This document shows positions 33,151 through 44,210 of a stretch of DNA of 64,000 bases, piece by piece. Under the pieces are notes generated by a model. The model searched no databases, was not told where the DNA came from, and was given only the letters and a program-made list of their open reading frames with translations. The DNA is from Actinosynnema sp. ALI-1.44 (GTDB lineage Bacteria; Actinomycetota; Actinomycetes; Mycobacteriales; Pseudonocardiaceae). The position numbers and the translations under genes were made by a program. The first letter of the stretch is position 1, and the number at the start of each line of letters is the position of its first letter. Where the stretch lies: assembly GCF_001984155.1 (NCBI RefSeq), contig NZ_MTQO01000053.1, forward strand, positions 434,001 through 498,000. The letters run 5' to 3'.

Positions 33151-33823
33151 GCCCTCTGGCGACGCGGAGATCCGAGGTGTGCCGGTACCAGGTCCACCGA
33201 GACACCTGCCGCGGGTGCTGCACGCCGTCCTTGACCGGCAGCACGGGCAGGCTGCCCAGTTGGAACGCGCGGCCCTTGAACTCGCTGACCCGTTTGCCGA
33301 GCAGCCCGCGGCGGATCACGCGGACGACGAGCCCGTTGCGGCCGGACGGGTCGGGCGTGACTTCGATAGCACTGATCCGGCCACGCAGCGCCGTTGTGTC
33401 GTCGCAGTAACCAACACCCCGTGTCGGCCCGATCCTGCCCAGCCCGACCAGCACGCCACCGGCATCGTCGCGTAGCAGCGGGATCGGGTCGACGTCGCCG
33501 CGCAGCGCGACCTCGATCGCCTTGCCCGGGTCCGTCGGCAGGTCCCAGAGGTCCGCGACCGGCGAGTCACCGGTCGGCACGAACCCGACAGCCACCTGGT
33601 CCACGAGTTCTTTGCGCATGATCCGCAGCACTACCGCGGCCAGGTCCGCGTCCGTGCCCAGGACCACGATGCGACGCTCGCCGAGGCCCTTGAGCAGGGG
33701 ATCCACGTCCGTTCGACCCGGTGTGGCCGGCACCGCGGACACCTCGACGTCATCACGCTCGGTCAGCGACGCCAACCGATCGTGTCCGGCCGAATCGCCA
33801 CAGGCCAGTACGAGTGCACCCAC
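33143..33823 (-). CDS. Conserved hypothetical, remote similarity to diacylglycerol-kinase catalytic fold
   Basis: A 226-residue protein without a clear family. VVLGTDADLAAVVLRIM, then GFVPTGDSPVADLWDLPTDPGKAIEVALRGDVDPI follow the order of a diacylglycerol/NAD-kinase-like fold (GGDGT, then PLGTGNDFA), but the GGDGT glycines are replaced by GTDAD, so kinase activity is doubtful. This assignment is a pattern-level inference. GTG 33823 has AGGAG at six bases. It diverges from purA by 65 bases; the same gene next to purA would be expected in relatives. No membrane helix or signal peptide. Confidence 0.6.
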   Translation of the reverse strand: MGALVLACGDSAGHDRLASLTERDDVEVSAVPATPGRTDVDPLLKGLGERRIVVLGTDADLAAVVLRIMRKELVDQVAVGFVPTGDSPVADLWDLPTDPGKAIEVALRGDVDPIPLLRDDAGGVLVGLGRIGPTRGVGYCDDTTALRGRISAIEVTPDPSGRNGLVVRVIRRGLLGKRVSEFKGRAFQLGSLPVLPVKDGVQHPRQVSRWTWYRHTSDLRVARGLI

Positions 33824-33828
33824 GCTGA

Positions 33829-35178
<1,350 letters not shown>

Positions 35179-35193
35179 TGTGCTTGCACCTTG

Positions 35194-36294
35194 TCAGCGC
35201 CTGTTCTTGCGGGCCTCCACCGCCGTGTCCGTGTTGTCGGTGAACACGCCGTCGACGCCGGTGGCGAAGAACTTCTCGAACTCGCCGAACGCGTTTCCGT
35301 ACTCAGCCGGGACGGCGGACGAGCGGAAGTCGGCGGGCAGGAAGTTGTTCTCGTTGCGGAAGGTGTACGGCACGACCTTCAGCCCAGCCTTGTGCGCGTC
35401 GGACACCAGCGACGTCGGCGCCTTCAGGAATCCGGCCGCGTCACGGGGGATGACCTGTCCCTTCTCCGGGCCGAGCCAGTCGGCGTACTTCGCCACGTCA
35501 CGCAGGCCCGCCGGGCTCACGATGTCGGCGTACGTGCGCGGGTCGCCCTTCACGATGAAGTCGTACGGCGCGCCCGCAGCGCTGGTCAGCTGGACGAGTT
35601 GGACCCTGAGCTGGCGGTTGAGCGCCACCAGGTTGCCGACCTCGAAGGACTGCACGACGACCTTCGCACGCGGGTGGTTGAGGCCGTTGCGGTCGAGAGT
35701 GCGGACCAGGCCGGGCTCGAGTGCCTTGCCGATCGACTGGAAGTACGTCGGGTGCTTGGTCTCCGGCGCGATGCCGATCTCCCGGTGCAGCTCCCAGGAC
35801 AGGCGCCTGCTCAGCTCGATCACTTCCTGGAAGGTCGGCACCTCGAAGCGCTTGGTGTAGATCGTGTTGCGCTGGCGGATGTCCGGGATGCGCTCGGTCG
35901 CCCGCAGGGTCTTGAGTTCCGCCAGGGTGAAGTCCTCGGTGAACCAGCCGGTCAGCGGGGCTCCGTCGATGGTCTTCGTGGTCTTGCGACCCGTGAACTC
36001 CGGCCGGGACGCCACGTCGGTCGTGCCGCCGATCTCGTTCTCGTGCCTGGCCACGAGCACACCGTCCTTGGTCGACACCAGGTCGGGTTCGATGTAGTCC
36101 GCGCCCATCCGGGCGGCGAGTTCGTAGGAGGCCAACGTGTGCTCCGGGCGGTAGCCGGAGGCCCCGCGGTGCCCGAAGATCAACGGCTTGGCCTGGTCAC
36201 CCCTGCCCTGCGCCTGCGGGTCCGCGGTCGCCGGCCCGACCATCGCGACCAGCGCGATCCCACTCAGCGCTAATGCGGCGAGTCGTTTCCCCAT
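35194..36294 (-). CDS. Secreted glycerophosphodiester phosphodiesterase
   Basis: A 366-residue GDPD TIM-barrel enzyme that releases glycerol 3-phosphate from glycerophosphodiesters. A signal peptide (GKRLAALALSGIALVAMVGPATA) precedes the domain, so it is exported. Active-site residues: IFGHRGASGYRPEHTLASY (catalytic His-Arg and Glu), GADYIEPDLVSTKDGVLVARHEN (metal Glu/Asp and second His), ETKHPTYF and the C-terminal GVDGVFTDNTD. The size fits GlpQ-type phosphodiesterases. ATG 36294 sits six bases after AAGGAGG; a GTG one codon earlier is too close. It converges on purA. Confidence 0.93.
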   Translation of the reverse strand: MGKRLAALALSGIALVAMVGPATADPQAQGRGDQAKPLIFGHRGASGYRPEHTLASYELAARMGADYIEPDLVSTKDGVLVARHENEIGGTTDVASRPEFTGRKTTKTIDGAPLTGWFTEDFTLAELKTLRATERIPDIRQRNTIYTKRFEVPTFQEVIELSRRLSWELHREIGIAPETKHPTYFQSIGKALEPGLVRTLDRNGLNHPRAKVVVQSFEVGNLVALNRQLRVQLVQLTSAAGAPYDFIVKGDPRTYADIVSPAGLRDVAKYADWLGPEKGQVIPRDAAGFLKAPTSLVSDAHKAGLKVVPYTFRNENNFLPADFRSSAVPAEYGNAFGEFEKFFATGVDGVFTDNTDTAVEARKNRR

Positions 36295-36432
36295 CACGTG
36301 CCTCCTTGCTGCGAACGAAGTGCGTGGACGCTACCTGGCATTCCTGCACGGTCGGCCACGCTCGGATGAACGTTGTGCGCGTCTGTCCTAAGGCAATGCA
36401 AAGAACAGTGTGATGCCGACCACCTCACCGGG

Positions 36433-36438
36433 TACGTT
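36433..36438 (+). promoter_or_regulatory. -10 box TACGTT of a leaderless promoter (TRAP operon)
   Basis: TACGTT ends six bases before GTG 36445. Confidence 0.6.
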
Positions 36439-36444
36439 CGCCGG

Positions 36445-38454
36445 GTGACCACCGCAGAGCAGCGCAGCGTCGACGACATCGTCGGCGCGCACGACGAGGA
36501 ACGTCCGGCGCGGAAGTTATCCCCACGCTGGGAACGAGCGCTGTGGATCGTCGGGGCGGCGGTCGCGCTGCTGGTGCTCAAGCAGGTCTTCCTGCCGTTC
36601 GACCAGGGCAACCAGTACTACCTGGTGATCTTCCTCGCGGTCACGCTGCCGCTGGTCTTCCTCGCGTACCGGCCCGCGGGACGCGGCGCGACGGAGAACG
36701 ACGACCCCGGTGTGATCGACTGGGTACTGTCCGCGCTCACGCTCGTGGTCGCGCTCTACCCGTTGCTCACGGGGTTCGACGCGTTCCTCGACCGGCAGGG
36801 TCAGCTGTCCACTGTGGATGTCATCGCCGGTGCTGTCCTGTTGTTGCTCATCCTCGAGGCGACCAGGCGCACGACCGGCCTGGTCCTGCCGATCATCTGC
36901 CTGGTCTTCCTCGCATACGCCTACTACGGCGGGTTCCTGCCGCAGAGCTGGGCGATCTCGCACGCGGGCATGAACTTCGACGAGATCATCAGCGCCTTGT
37001 ACGACCCCAGCAACGGTTTCTTCGGCACGCCGCTCGATGTCGCCGCCACCTACATCGTGCTGTTCACGATCTACGGTGCCGTGCTGGCCAACTCGGGTGC
37101 GGGCAAGTTCTTCGTGGACTTCAGCTTCGCCTTGTTCCGCAAGTCGCGCACGGCGCCCGGCCGCACCACGGCGCTGTCCGGGTTCCTGCTGGGCACCGTG
37201 TCCGGTTCGGGCACGGCGACCACGGTCACGCTCGGCGCGATCACCTGGCCGATCCTGAGGAAAGCCGGGTATCCCAAGGAGAACGCCGGTGGTCTGCTGG
37301 CCGCGTCCGGAATCGGCGCGATCCTCTCGCCGCCGACGCTCGGTGCCGCCGCGTTCATCATCGCCGAGTACCTGGAGACGTCGTACCTCACCGTCCTGCT
37401 CTGGGCGATCGTGCCGACACTCCTGTACTACCTGGGGATCGTGTTCGCGGTCGAGGCCGACGCCCGCCGGTTCGGCGCGCACTCGGTGGACGTGGACTCG
37501 CCGAAAGCCCTGGCCGTGCTGGCCAAGGGCGGGTACCACTTCGCGTCGCTCGCGATCATCGTCGTGTTCCTGGCGTTGGACATCCCGCCGTTCTCCGCGG
37601 TGGTCTACGCCTCCGGTGTGGCGGCGCTGTTCTCGTTGGTGGGCAAGCTGTTCGGTGAAGACAAGCGGGCCGCGCTGATCGCGTGGCTCAGGGAACTCGT
37701 CGACTCGCTGTCCGAGGGTATCCGCGGTGCGCTGCCGGTGATCGCGGTCTGCGCCGCGGCGGGCGTGATCACGTCGACGATCACCAAGACCGGACTCGGG
37801 CAGGTGCTCGCCGACGCTTTGGTGAAGGCCGCGAACTCGTTGTCCGACAACCCGACCGTGGTGCTCGCGCTGACGGTTGTGTTCTGTGCCTTGGCAGTCT
37901 GCGTGCTCGGCCTGGCTGTCCCGGTCACCGCGTCGTTCATCATCTCGTGGGTGGTGATCGGGCCCGCGCTGATCACGCTTGGCGTGCAACCCGCCGAGAC
38001 GGCGATGTTCATCTTCTACTACGCGGTGCTGTCCGAGGTCACTCCGCCGACGGCGCTCGCGGCCGTCGCGGCGTCGGCCATCACCGGTGGCGCGGTGCTG
38101 AAAACCATGTGGCAGACGTGGAAGTACACGTTGCCCGCGTTCCTCGTGCCGCTGGCGTTCGTACTCACCGACAACGGTTCCGCGTTGCTGCTGCAACGCC
38201 CGTTCCTCGACGTCGTGTGGGTGACGGCCGTGTCCGCGGTCGGCGTGGCCGTGCTCGCGGTCGTCACGACCGGCTGGCTGTTCGGTCCGGCCAAGATGCC
38301 CGTCCGGGTGCTGTGCGTCCCGGCCGCGCTCCTGCTGCTCTACCTGCAGCCACTTTCCATCGCGGTCGGGGCGGGCTTCGCCGTTGCCGCCGTCGTCGTG
38401 CACTTGCTGTTGCGGCAAAAGGACAAGGAGATCAACAGTGTCGACAGTGCGTAA
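36445..38454 (+). CDS. TRAP transporter fused permease (4TM/12TM, DctQM type)
   Basis: A 669-residue integral membrane protein in which the small (DctQ-like) and large (DctM-like) TRAP subunits are fused. It has about sixteen hydrophobic helices; the large-subunit pattern SGFLLGTVSGSGTATTVTLGAITWPILRKAGYPKENAGGLLAASGIGAILSPPTLGAAAFI and SEVTPPTALAAVAASAITGG are the family signatures. It uses ion gradients to import a small acid. The GTG at 36445 follows a leaderless -10 box and replaces a longer spurious start. The TAXI binding protein overlaps its 3' end by 17 bases. Confidence 0.93.
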   Translation: MTTAEQRSVDDIVGAHDEERPARKLSPRWERALWIVGAAVALLVLKQVFLPFDQGNQYYLVIFLAVTLPLVFLAYRPAGRGATENDDPGVIDWVLSALTLVVALYPLLTGFDAFLDRQGQLSTVDVIAGAVLLLLILEATRRTTGLVLPIICLVFLAYAYYGGFLPQSWAISHAGMNFDEIISALYDPSNGFFGTPLDVAATYIVLFTIYGAVLANSGAGKFFVDFSFALFRKSRTAPGRTTALSGFLLGTVSGSGTATTVTLGAITWPILRKAGYPKENAGGLLAASGIGAILSPPTLGAAAFIIAEYLETSYLTVLLWAIVPTLLYYLGIVFAVEADARRFGAHSVDVDSPKALAVLAKGGYHFASLAIIVVFLALDIPPFSAVVYASGVAALFSLVGKLFGEDKRAALIAWLRELVDSLSEGIRGALPVIAVCAAAGVITSTITKTGLGQVLADALVKAANSLSDNPTVVLALTVVFCALAVCVLGLAVPVTASFIISWVVIGPALITLGVQPAETAMFIFYYAVLSEVTPPTALAAVAASAITGGAVLKTMWQTWKYTLPAFLVPLAFVLTDNGSALLLQRPFLDVVWVTAVSAVGVAVLAVVTTGWLFGPAKMPVRVLCVPAALLLLYLQPLSIAVGAGFAVAAVVVHLLLRQKDKEINSVDSA

Positions 38455-39433
38455 AGCACTCATTGGTGTGGTGGGGGTCGCGCTGGTGGCCACCGGCTGC
38501 GGCGGCAAACGCGAGGACAACAACCAGTCCGCGCAACAACCCGGCGGACAGGCCTCGTGCGAGGCGTCCGAGGGGCGCGTGACCATCGCCACCGGCAACG
38601 TCGGCGGCGTGTACTACGTGCTCGGCGGCGGCCTCGCCCAGGTGATCAGCAACAACTCCAAGCTGAAGGCCACCGCGGCGGACACCGGCGCGTCCGTGCA
38701 GAACATCCAGCAGCTCGCGGACAAGACGTACGACATCGCGTTCTCGCTGGCCGACACGGCAGCCGACGCCGTGCAGGGCAAGTCCGCGTTCGAGGGCAAG
38801 CCGCAGAAGGTCCAGGCCCTTGCCCGGATCCACTCGAACTACACCCAGGTCGTGGTGCGCGCCGACAGCGGGATCAACAGCGTCGCGGACTTCCGCGGCA
38901 AGCGGATCTCCACCGGTTCGCCGAAGTCGGGCACCGAGGTGATCGCCAACCGGCTGCTGCAGGCGGCCGGGCTGAAGGACAGCGACCTCTCACCGCAGCG
39001 GCTGGCGCTGCGGCAGACCGTCGACGGGATGAAGGAAGGCAAGATCGACGGGCTGGTGTGGTCCGGCGGCCTGCCCACCCCGGAGATCACCGACCTGACC
39101 ACCTCCATGGGCGGCAAGGTGAAGTTCATCGACATCACCCCGCAGCTCGGCGCGCTCAAGCAGCTCAACCAGGTCTACGACCAGGGCACCATCCCGGCCG
39201 CGACCTACAAGCAGCCCGCCGACGTGCCGACCATCGTGGTGCCGAACTTCCTGCTGGTCCGCGAGGACTTCCCGGCGGGCAACGCGTGCGCGATCACGAA
39301 GCTGATGTTCGACAAGAAGGCGGATCTGGAGAAGACCCACCCGTCGGCGAAGGAGATCACCAAGGAAACGGCCATCAGGACCGATCCAGTACCGGTCCAC
39401 CCCGGTGCCAAGCAGGCCCTCGGGGTGAGCTGA
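38438..39433 (+). CDS. TAXI family TRAP transporter solute-binding lipoprotein
   Basis: A 331-residue extracytoplasmic binding protein for the TRAP permease upstream. The short signal peptide ends in VATGC, a lipobox, so it is lipid-anchored. The TAXI signature [18 protein letters not shown] and the later [25 protein letters not shown] are present, as is [16 protein letters not shown] proteins commonly bind glutamate or related acids, but the ligand is not certain here. The GTG at 38438 has AAGGAG seven bases before it, inside the permease gene. Confidence 0.93.
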   Translation: MSTVRKALIGVVGVALVATGCGGKREDNNQSAQQPGGQASCEASEGRVTIATGNVGGVYYVLGGGLAQVISNNSKLKATAADTGASVQNIQQLADKTYDIAFSLADTAADAVQGKSAFEGKPQKVQALARIHSNYTQVVVRADSGINSVADFRGKRISTGSPKSGTEVIANRLLQAAGLKDSDLSPQRLALRQTVDGMKEGKIDGLVWSGGLPTPEITDLTTSMGGKVKFIDITPQLGALKQLNQVYDQGTIPAATYKQPADVPTIVVPNFLLVREDFPAGNACAITKLMFDKKADLEKTHPSAKEITKETAIRTDPVPVHPGAKQALGVS

Positions 39434-39448
39434 ACGGAGCACGGCACC

Positions 39449-39454
39449 TATCCT
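39449..39454 (+). promoter_or_regulatory. -10 box TATCCT of a leaderless promoter (purD)
   Basis: TATCCT ends eight bases before GTG 39463. Confidence 0.55.
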
Positions 39455-39462
39455 TTCCAGTC

Positions 39463-40725
<1,263 letters not shown>

Positions 40726-40731
40726 TTCGGT

Positions 40732-40751
40732 GGAACCGGGTGGCCGGTTTC
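40732..40751 (+). terminator. Hairpin after purD
   Basis: GGAACCGG and CCGGTTTC pair (one G-U) around GTGG, seven bases after the stop; no T-run. Confidence 0.5.
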
Positions 40752-40765
40752 TCCGTCAAACTTCA

Positions 40766-40796
40766 CGTAGAGGTCTACCAGCGTTGGTAGCCTACG
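40766..40796. promoter_or_regulatory. Nested inverted repeat upstream of the type VII substrate cluster
   Basis: CTACCAGCGTTGGTAG (40775-40790) is a perfect inverted repeat with six-base arms. Outside it CGTAG (40766-40770) and CTACG (40792-40796) form a second pair. It ends 41 bases before the first gene of the cluster, a likely operator. Confidence 0.6.
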
Positions 40797-40837
40797 AAAA
40801 GAGACCGGACGACTACAGAACGTACGGGGGTGCGTGA

Positions 40838-41230
40838 ATGGAAGAGACGACCGGCTCACTGTCGTGGGCGCAAGCGCTGGCATCGATTCCCGAAGCCCCG
40901 GCAGGCGCGGCGACGTTGAAGGTGAACCACGACAACGTGCTCGCCGCGGCCAAGATCATCCAAACCCAGATCGACGCGCTGAACGACACGTTCGCCACGC
41001 ACAGTCGGTCGTTGATGATCGAGCCCACAGCGGAGGATCCGGTGAGCGTCGACGCGGCGAGCGCCTGGAATTTCCGGCTGGTGCTGGCCGACGACTCCTA
41101 CGCGGCGAGGATCACCGATTACGTGACCAGCCTGCGCAACATCATGTCCCAACTCCAGAACAGCGCGAAAACCTATGGATTCAACGACCAGGACATCGCA
41201 GCGGTCTTCGGGACGACGACGGTTGCGTAG
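40838..41230 (+). CDS. PE-like type VII (ESX) secretion substrate
   Basis: A 130-residue all-helical protein with PE-domain character: a helix with VNHDNVLAAAKIIQTQIDALNDTFATHS, a turn with EDPVSVDAAS, and a second helix ADDSYAARITDYVTSLRNIMSQLQNSAKTYGFND. The last segment has a YxxxD motif (YGFND), the general ESX export signal carried by PE-type partners. The four-gene neighbourhood (DUF3558 lipoprotein, PPE-like protein and EspG) supports this. No PE-family Pro-Glu start is seen, so it is distant from mycobacterial PEs. ATG follows GGGGGTG. Confidence 0.72.
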   Translation: MEETTGSLSWAQALASIPEAPAGAATLKVNHDNVLAAAKIIQTQIDALNDTFATHSRSLMIEPTAEDPVSVDAASAWNFRLVLADDSYAARITDYVTSLRNIMSQLQNSAKTYGFNDQDIAAVFGTTTVA

Positions 41231-41822
41231 GCCGGTCATGGTCGCGCTGCTCTGTGCGGTGGCGCTGACCGGGTGCACGGAGAGTGAGCCCGGCCAGGCG
41301 GTTCCGGCTGGCAACGGCGGCGCGCAGGGCTCGGGCGGCTCGAAGCCGAGCGTGGCCATTCCGCCGAGGCCCAGGGAGATGAAGCTCGACGGCGTCGACC
41401 CGTGCAAGCTGCTGACCCAGGAGCAACTGGGGCAGCTCAAGGTCAACCGGAAGCGCAACAAAACCCAGGACGGCGACGCCTTCAAGGGATCTCCCCAGTG
41501 TCTGATGGACGGCACGGAAGGCAAGAACGCTTTCGACTACGAGGTCTGGGCGATCACCAGTGAGGGATTCGAACCCTGGTTGTCCGGCAAGCGGAATGTC
41601 GAGGCCAAACTCGTCTCGATCGATGATTTCCCGGCAGCGGATTACCACATCCGTGGCAGCGGCGGCGCATTCGACTGCGCGACCGCGGTGGGCGTGGCCG
41701 AAGGCCAGCAATTGATGGTCGTCTTCCGGCCGAGTCGCAACGCCTTCACCCAGGAGCAGATGTGTTCGAAGAGTGAGCAGGCCGCGCACTTCGCCATGCA
41801 GACCCTCAAGACCCTGAAGTGA
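41223..41822 (+). CDS. DUF3558 family lipoprotein
   Basis: A 199-residue lipoprotein of the DUF3558 family, widespread in Pseudonocardiales, function unknown. The short signal peptide ends in VALTGC, a lipobox; a Gly/Ser-rich linker follows and the domain starts DGVDPCKLLTQEQLGQL, with paired cysteines (Cys in DPCKLL, PQCLMD, FDCATA, EQMCSK) suited to disulfides outside the membrane. The N-terminus is uncertain: TTG 41223 (used here) gives MRRPVMVALLC, ATG 41238 removes the basic residues, and ATG 41175 adds an Arg-rich extension overlapping the PE-like gene. Placed between PE- and PPE-like genes, it may assist their export. Confidence 0.85.
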   Translation: MRRPVMVALLCAVALTGCTESEPGQAVPAGNGGAQGSGGSKPSVAIPPRPREMKLDGVDPCKLLTQEQLGQLKVNRKRNKTQDGDAFKGSPQCLMDGTEGKNAFDYEVWAITSEGFEPWLSGKRNVEAKLVSIDDFPAADYHIRGSGGAFDCATAVGVAEGQQLMVVFRPSRNAFTQEQMCSKSEQAAHFAMQTLKTLK

Positions 41823-41831
41823 GGAACCGCC

Positions 41832-43067
41832 ATGTCCGGAACCGAGATCGGTGACTACCGATTCGCCGGCTACAGCAACGAGGAACTCGCCGTCATGGTC
41901 GACCAGATCCGCCAGGGTCGTGGGTCGGAGAGCATGAACCGCGCCGTCGACGCGCTCACGGCGATCGCCAACAGCCTCAAGCAGACCGACGAGGTCCTGC
42001 GCACCGAGCTGACGAAGATCGGCGTCGAGTGGACGGGCGCCTCCAGTGACGACGCCCAGGTCGTGATGTCCGACTCGTCCCAGTACGGCGGCGAGGCGAC
42101 CGGGACCATCACCAGTTCGGCCGGTGCTGTCTGCAACCAGGGTGACGACTACTCCCGCACCCGCAACTGCGCGCCCGAGTCGAGTGCGCTGCGGGGCGCG
42201 AAGGACTACAACCTCGCCGACAAGCTGCTGCTGCACACCACGGATCACTCCGCGGAGGTCAAGCGCACTCAGGCCGCGCGGGCGCAGGCTGTCGACGCGA
42301 TGAACGGCTACGCCAACGCCAGCAAGTCGAACCTGGGCGCCTACCAGGCGCTTCCTGTTCCGCCTGGGCTCAACCTCGTCGCCGCTCCGCCGACCAAGGC
42401 GTCGACCGGCACGAGCATTTCCAGCGTCGGTGGTGGTTCCGCGGCGTTCGCGCCGGGTGGTGCGTCGATCGCCGGTGTTCCGGGCGGTGCTCCTGGTGTT
42501 CCGGTCGGGTCGTTCGACGCCACGGGTCAGCCGTTGGTCGGTGGGGGCCAGTCCGGGCCGCATTCCGGGGTTCCTGGTCAGCCGGGTCAGCCCGGGGTCC
42601 CGGGCAAGATGACCGGGATCGGTCCGATGCCCGGTGGCGGGCCGTTGCAGCCGGGTTTCGCGCAGGGCACCCCGCCGGTTCGCCCGTACTACGAGGGCAT
42701 GACCAACGCCGTCGCCGGGATGGTCGGTGGCGCGCAGGGCGGGGCCGCTGTCGGGTCGGTCGCGGACAAGGAGCGTCTCGCGCCCAAGACCGGCGGTCGT
42801 CCGTCGGCGCTTCCGCCGGGTGGTTCTCGTGGCACGGGGTCCGCGTTGAGCGGGTTGCCGCCTGAGGAGGCCGCGGCGGCGCGGACCGCTGAGCGCGTCG
42901 GGGCCAAGAGCAAGCCCGGTGCGTCGATGATGCAGCCTGCCGCGGGCACCGCGCAGGGCGAAGAGGATGAGGAGCACGTGCGCAAGTACGGCATCGAAGC
43001 TGAGGACGTGTTCGCCGACGGCCGGATGGTCATGCCGTCGGTGCTTGGGGAAGACGACGACGAGTGA
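41832..43067 (+). CDS. PPE-like type VII secretion substrate with Gly/Pro-rich tail
   Basis: A 411-residue protein. Residues about 1-165 are helical with a WTG motif (Trp67 in VEWTGASSDD), the PPE/WXG-like part that would pair with the PE-like protein. Residues 180-370 are low-complexity Gly/Pro/Ala/Ser repeats with PGQPGQPGVPG-type runs, likely extracellular and disordered. The final 30 residues are ordered and acidic (EEDEEHVRKYGIEAEDVFADGRM), ending EDDDE. No PPE motif exists, so the naming rests on shape and context. ATG follows GAGGAACC. Its stop overlaps the espG start (GTGA). Confidence 0.72.
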   Translation: MSGTEIGDYRFAGYSNEELAVMVDQIRQGRGSESMNRAVDALTAIANSLKQTDEVLRTELTKIGVEWTGASSDDAQVVMSDSSQYGGEATGTITSSAGAVCNQGDDYSRTRNCAPESSALRGAKDYNLADKLLLHTTDHSAEVKRTQAARAQAVDAMNGYANASKSNLGAYQALPVPPGLNLVAAPPTKASTGTSISSVGGGSAAFAPGGASIAGVPGGAPGVPVGSFDATGQPLVGGGQSGPHSGVPGQPGQPGVPGKMTGIGPMPGGGPLQPGFAQGTPPVRPYYEGMTNAVAGMVGGAQGGAAVGSVADKERLAPKTGGRPSALPPGGSRGTGSALSGLPPEEAAAARTAERVGAKSKPGASMMQPAAGTAQGEEDEEHVRKYGIEAEDVFADGRMVMPSVLGEDDDE

Positions 43068-43822
43068 GCCTGGTTCTCTCCGCGTGTGAGTTCGACGTCA
43101 TCTGGGAGAGCGAGCGGCTGCCCGACCGCCATGTCGCGCTCGACGTGCCCAGCCCCGGCAAGACCCACGCCGAACGAGCCGAGCTCGTGCGCAAGACGTG
43201 GCGTGCGCTGGAGTCACGGGGCCTGGCGCAGTCCGGCCGGGCGAATCCGGAGCTTGTGGACGCGCTGGAGGTCCTCGCCCATCCGCATGTCAGCGTCGAC
43301 GCGTGGATCTGGGCCGGTCGCGAGGTGAAAGCGTTTGCGGCCGTCGCGGGCCGAGCGGCGCAGCTGGCTGTGGTCGACGAGGGCCAGGTGTGGCTGATCC
43401 CGGCACGGGACAGCGCGCTGGCCGAGTCCGCTGTGTCGGTCGCGGGTGACATGCCCGCGGGCCGTGGCCGGTCGGTCAGCCTGCCCAACGACCTGGTGAC
43501 CGCCGCGGACGACGAGTCGCACGGCGACACGAAGAAGTTCATCACCAATCTCGAGGCGAAAGGCCTCGCGTTGAGCGAGGCTCAGGCACTGACGTCGATG
43601 CTGTCCGGAATCACCACGCGCGGACAGTTCGGTGCCGAACGCCATCACAGGGACAAGCGAATTGTCCGCGCTGCACGGGTTGTCGCTTTTCACGACAATC
43701 CGACGGGCCGGTACTGCGACCTGGTGAAGCCCAGCCCGGACGGTCGCACCTGGTTGACGGTGTCGCCGGGCGACAACCAGCGGCTCGCCACGTTTGTGTG
43801 GGAACTGCTCGACGAGATCTGA
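43064..43822 (+). CDS. EspG family ESX chaperone
   Basis: A 252-residue EspG-like protein. In mycobacteria EspG binds the tip of the PPE partner of a PE-PPE dimer in the cytoplasm and delivers it to the ESX machine. The family layout is visible: an N-terminal strand-rich half (SACEFDVIWESERLPDRHVALDVPSPGKT), central helices and a C-terminal half with AARVVAFHDNPTGRYCDL and TWLTVSPGDNQRLATFVWELL. It is translationally coupled to the PPE-like gene, as expected for a chaperone and its client. No membrane helix. Confidence 0.85.
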   Translation: MSLVLSACEFDVIWESERLPDRHVALDVPSPGKTHAERAELVRKTWRALESRGLAQSGRANPELVDALEVLAHPHVSVDAWIWAGREVKAFAAVAGRAAQLAVVDEGQVWLIPARDSALAESAVSVAGDMPAGRGRSVSLPNDLVTAADDESHGDTKKFITNLEAKGLALSEAQALTSMLSGITTRGQFGAERHHRDKRIVRAARVVAFHDNPTGRYCDLVKPSPDGRTWLTVSPGDNQRLATFVWELLDEI

Positions 43823-43893
43823 ATTCGCTCTATGGTTGTCGGGAACCAGTGAGGGGTTCTCTGGCGTCACACATGTGGCGAAGGGGTGGGGAC

Positions 43894-44190
43894 GTGGCCG
43901 GTTACAACATCGAGGCGATCAACAACTGCATGACGACCGTGCAGAACTTCAAACCGAAGTTCGGGCAGATCGCGGATTCGTTCCAGAACGTGCAGAGCGA
44001 CGCGGCCGCCTACGGTGCGCTGCCGAGTTCCGGCGCCGTGTCGGCCGCGGTCGACGAGGTGAACAGGTTGATGCTGAGCGAGTTCGACAAGGCCGAGCAG
44101 CTGCTCGACGGGATCGCCCGCGCGCTCGACGCGGTGGTCCAGAGCGTGCAGAACGTCGAACAGCAGACCGCCAAGACTTATTCGGTTTGA
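43894..44190 (+). CDS. EspC-like (type VII secretion target) helical protein
   Basis: A 98-residue helical hairpin protein. It fits the EspC/PF10824-type pattern: GYNIEAINNCMTTVQNF at the start, an AAAYGALPSSGAVSAAVDEV segment (A-x-G-x-L-x-x-x-G), then a long amphipathic helix. No WXG and no YxxxD/E motif is visible, and it has one Cys. GTG 43894 follows AAGGGGTGGGG. The next gene begins 20 bases later and encodes a WXG protein fused to a transglycosylase, with which it may be co-exported. Confidence 0.75.
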   Translation: MAGYNIEAINNCMTTVQNFKPKFGQIADSFQNVQSDAAAYGALPSSGAVSAAVDEVNRLMLSEFDKAEQLLDGIARALDAVVQSVQNVEQQTAKTYSV

Positions 44191-44210
44191 TGCTGGGGAG
44201 GAGCTGAGCG

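Noticed and set aside
36517-38598. A 693-codon open frame antisense to the TRAP permease
   Set aside because: Arg/Gly/His/Gln-rich mirror of a membrane-protein gene; the plus-strand TRAP signatures are clear.
41832-43067. A collagen-like protein
   Set aside because: The Gly/Pro region lacks a regular Gly-X-Y triplet; the helical N-terminus and EspG neighbour fit a PPE-like protein better.
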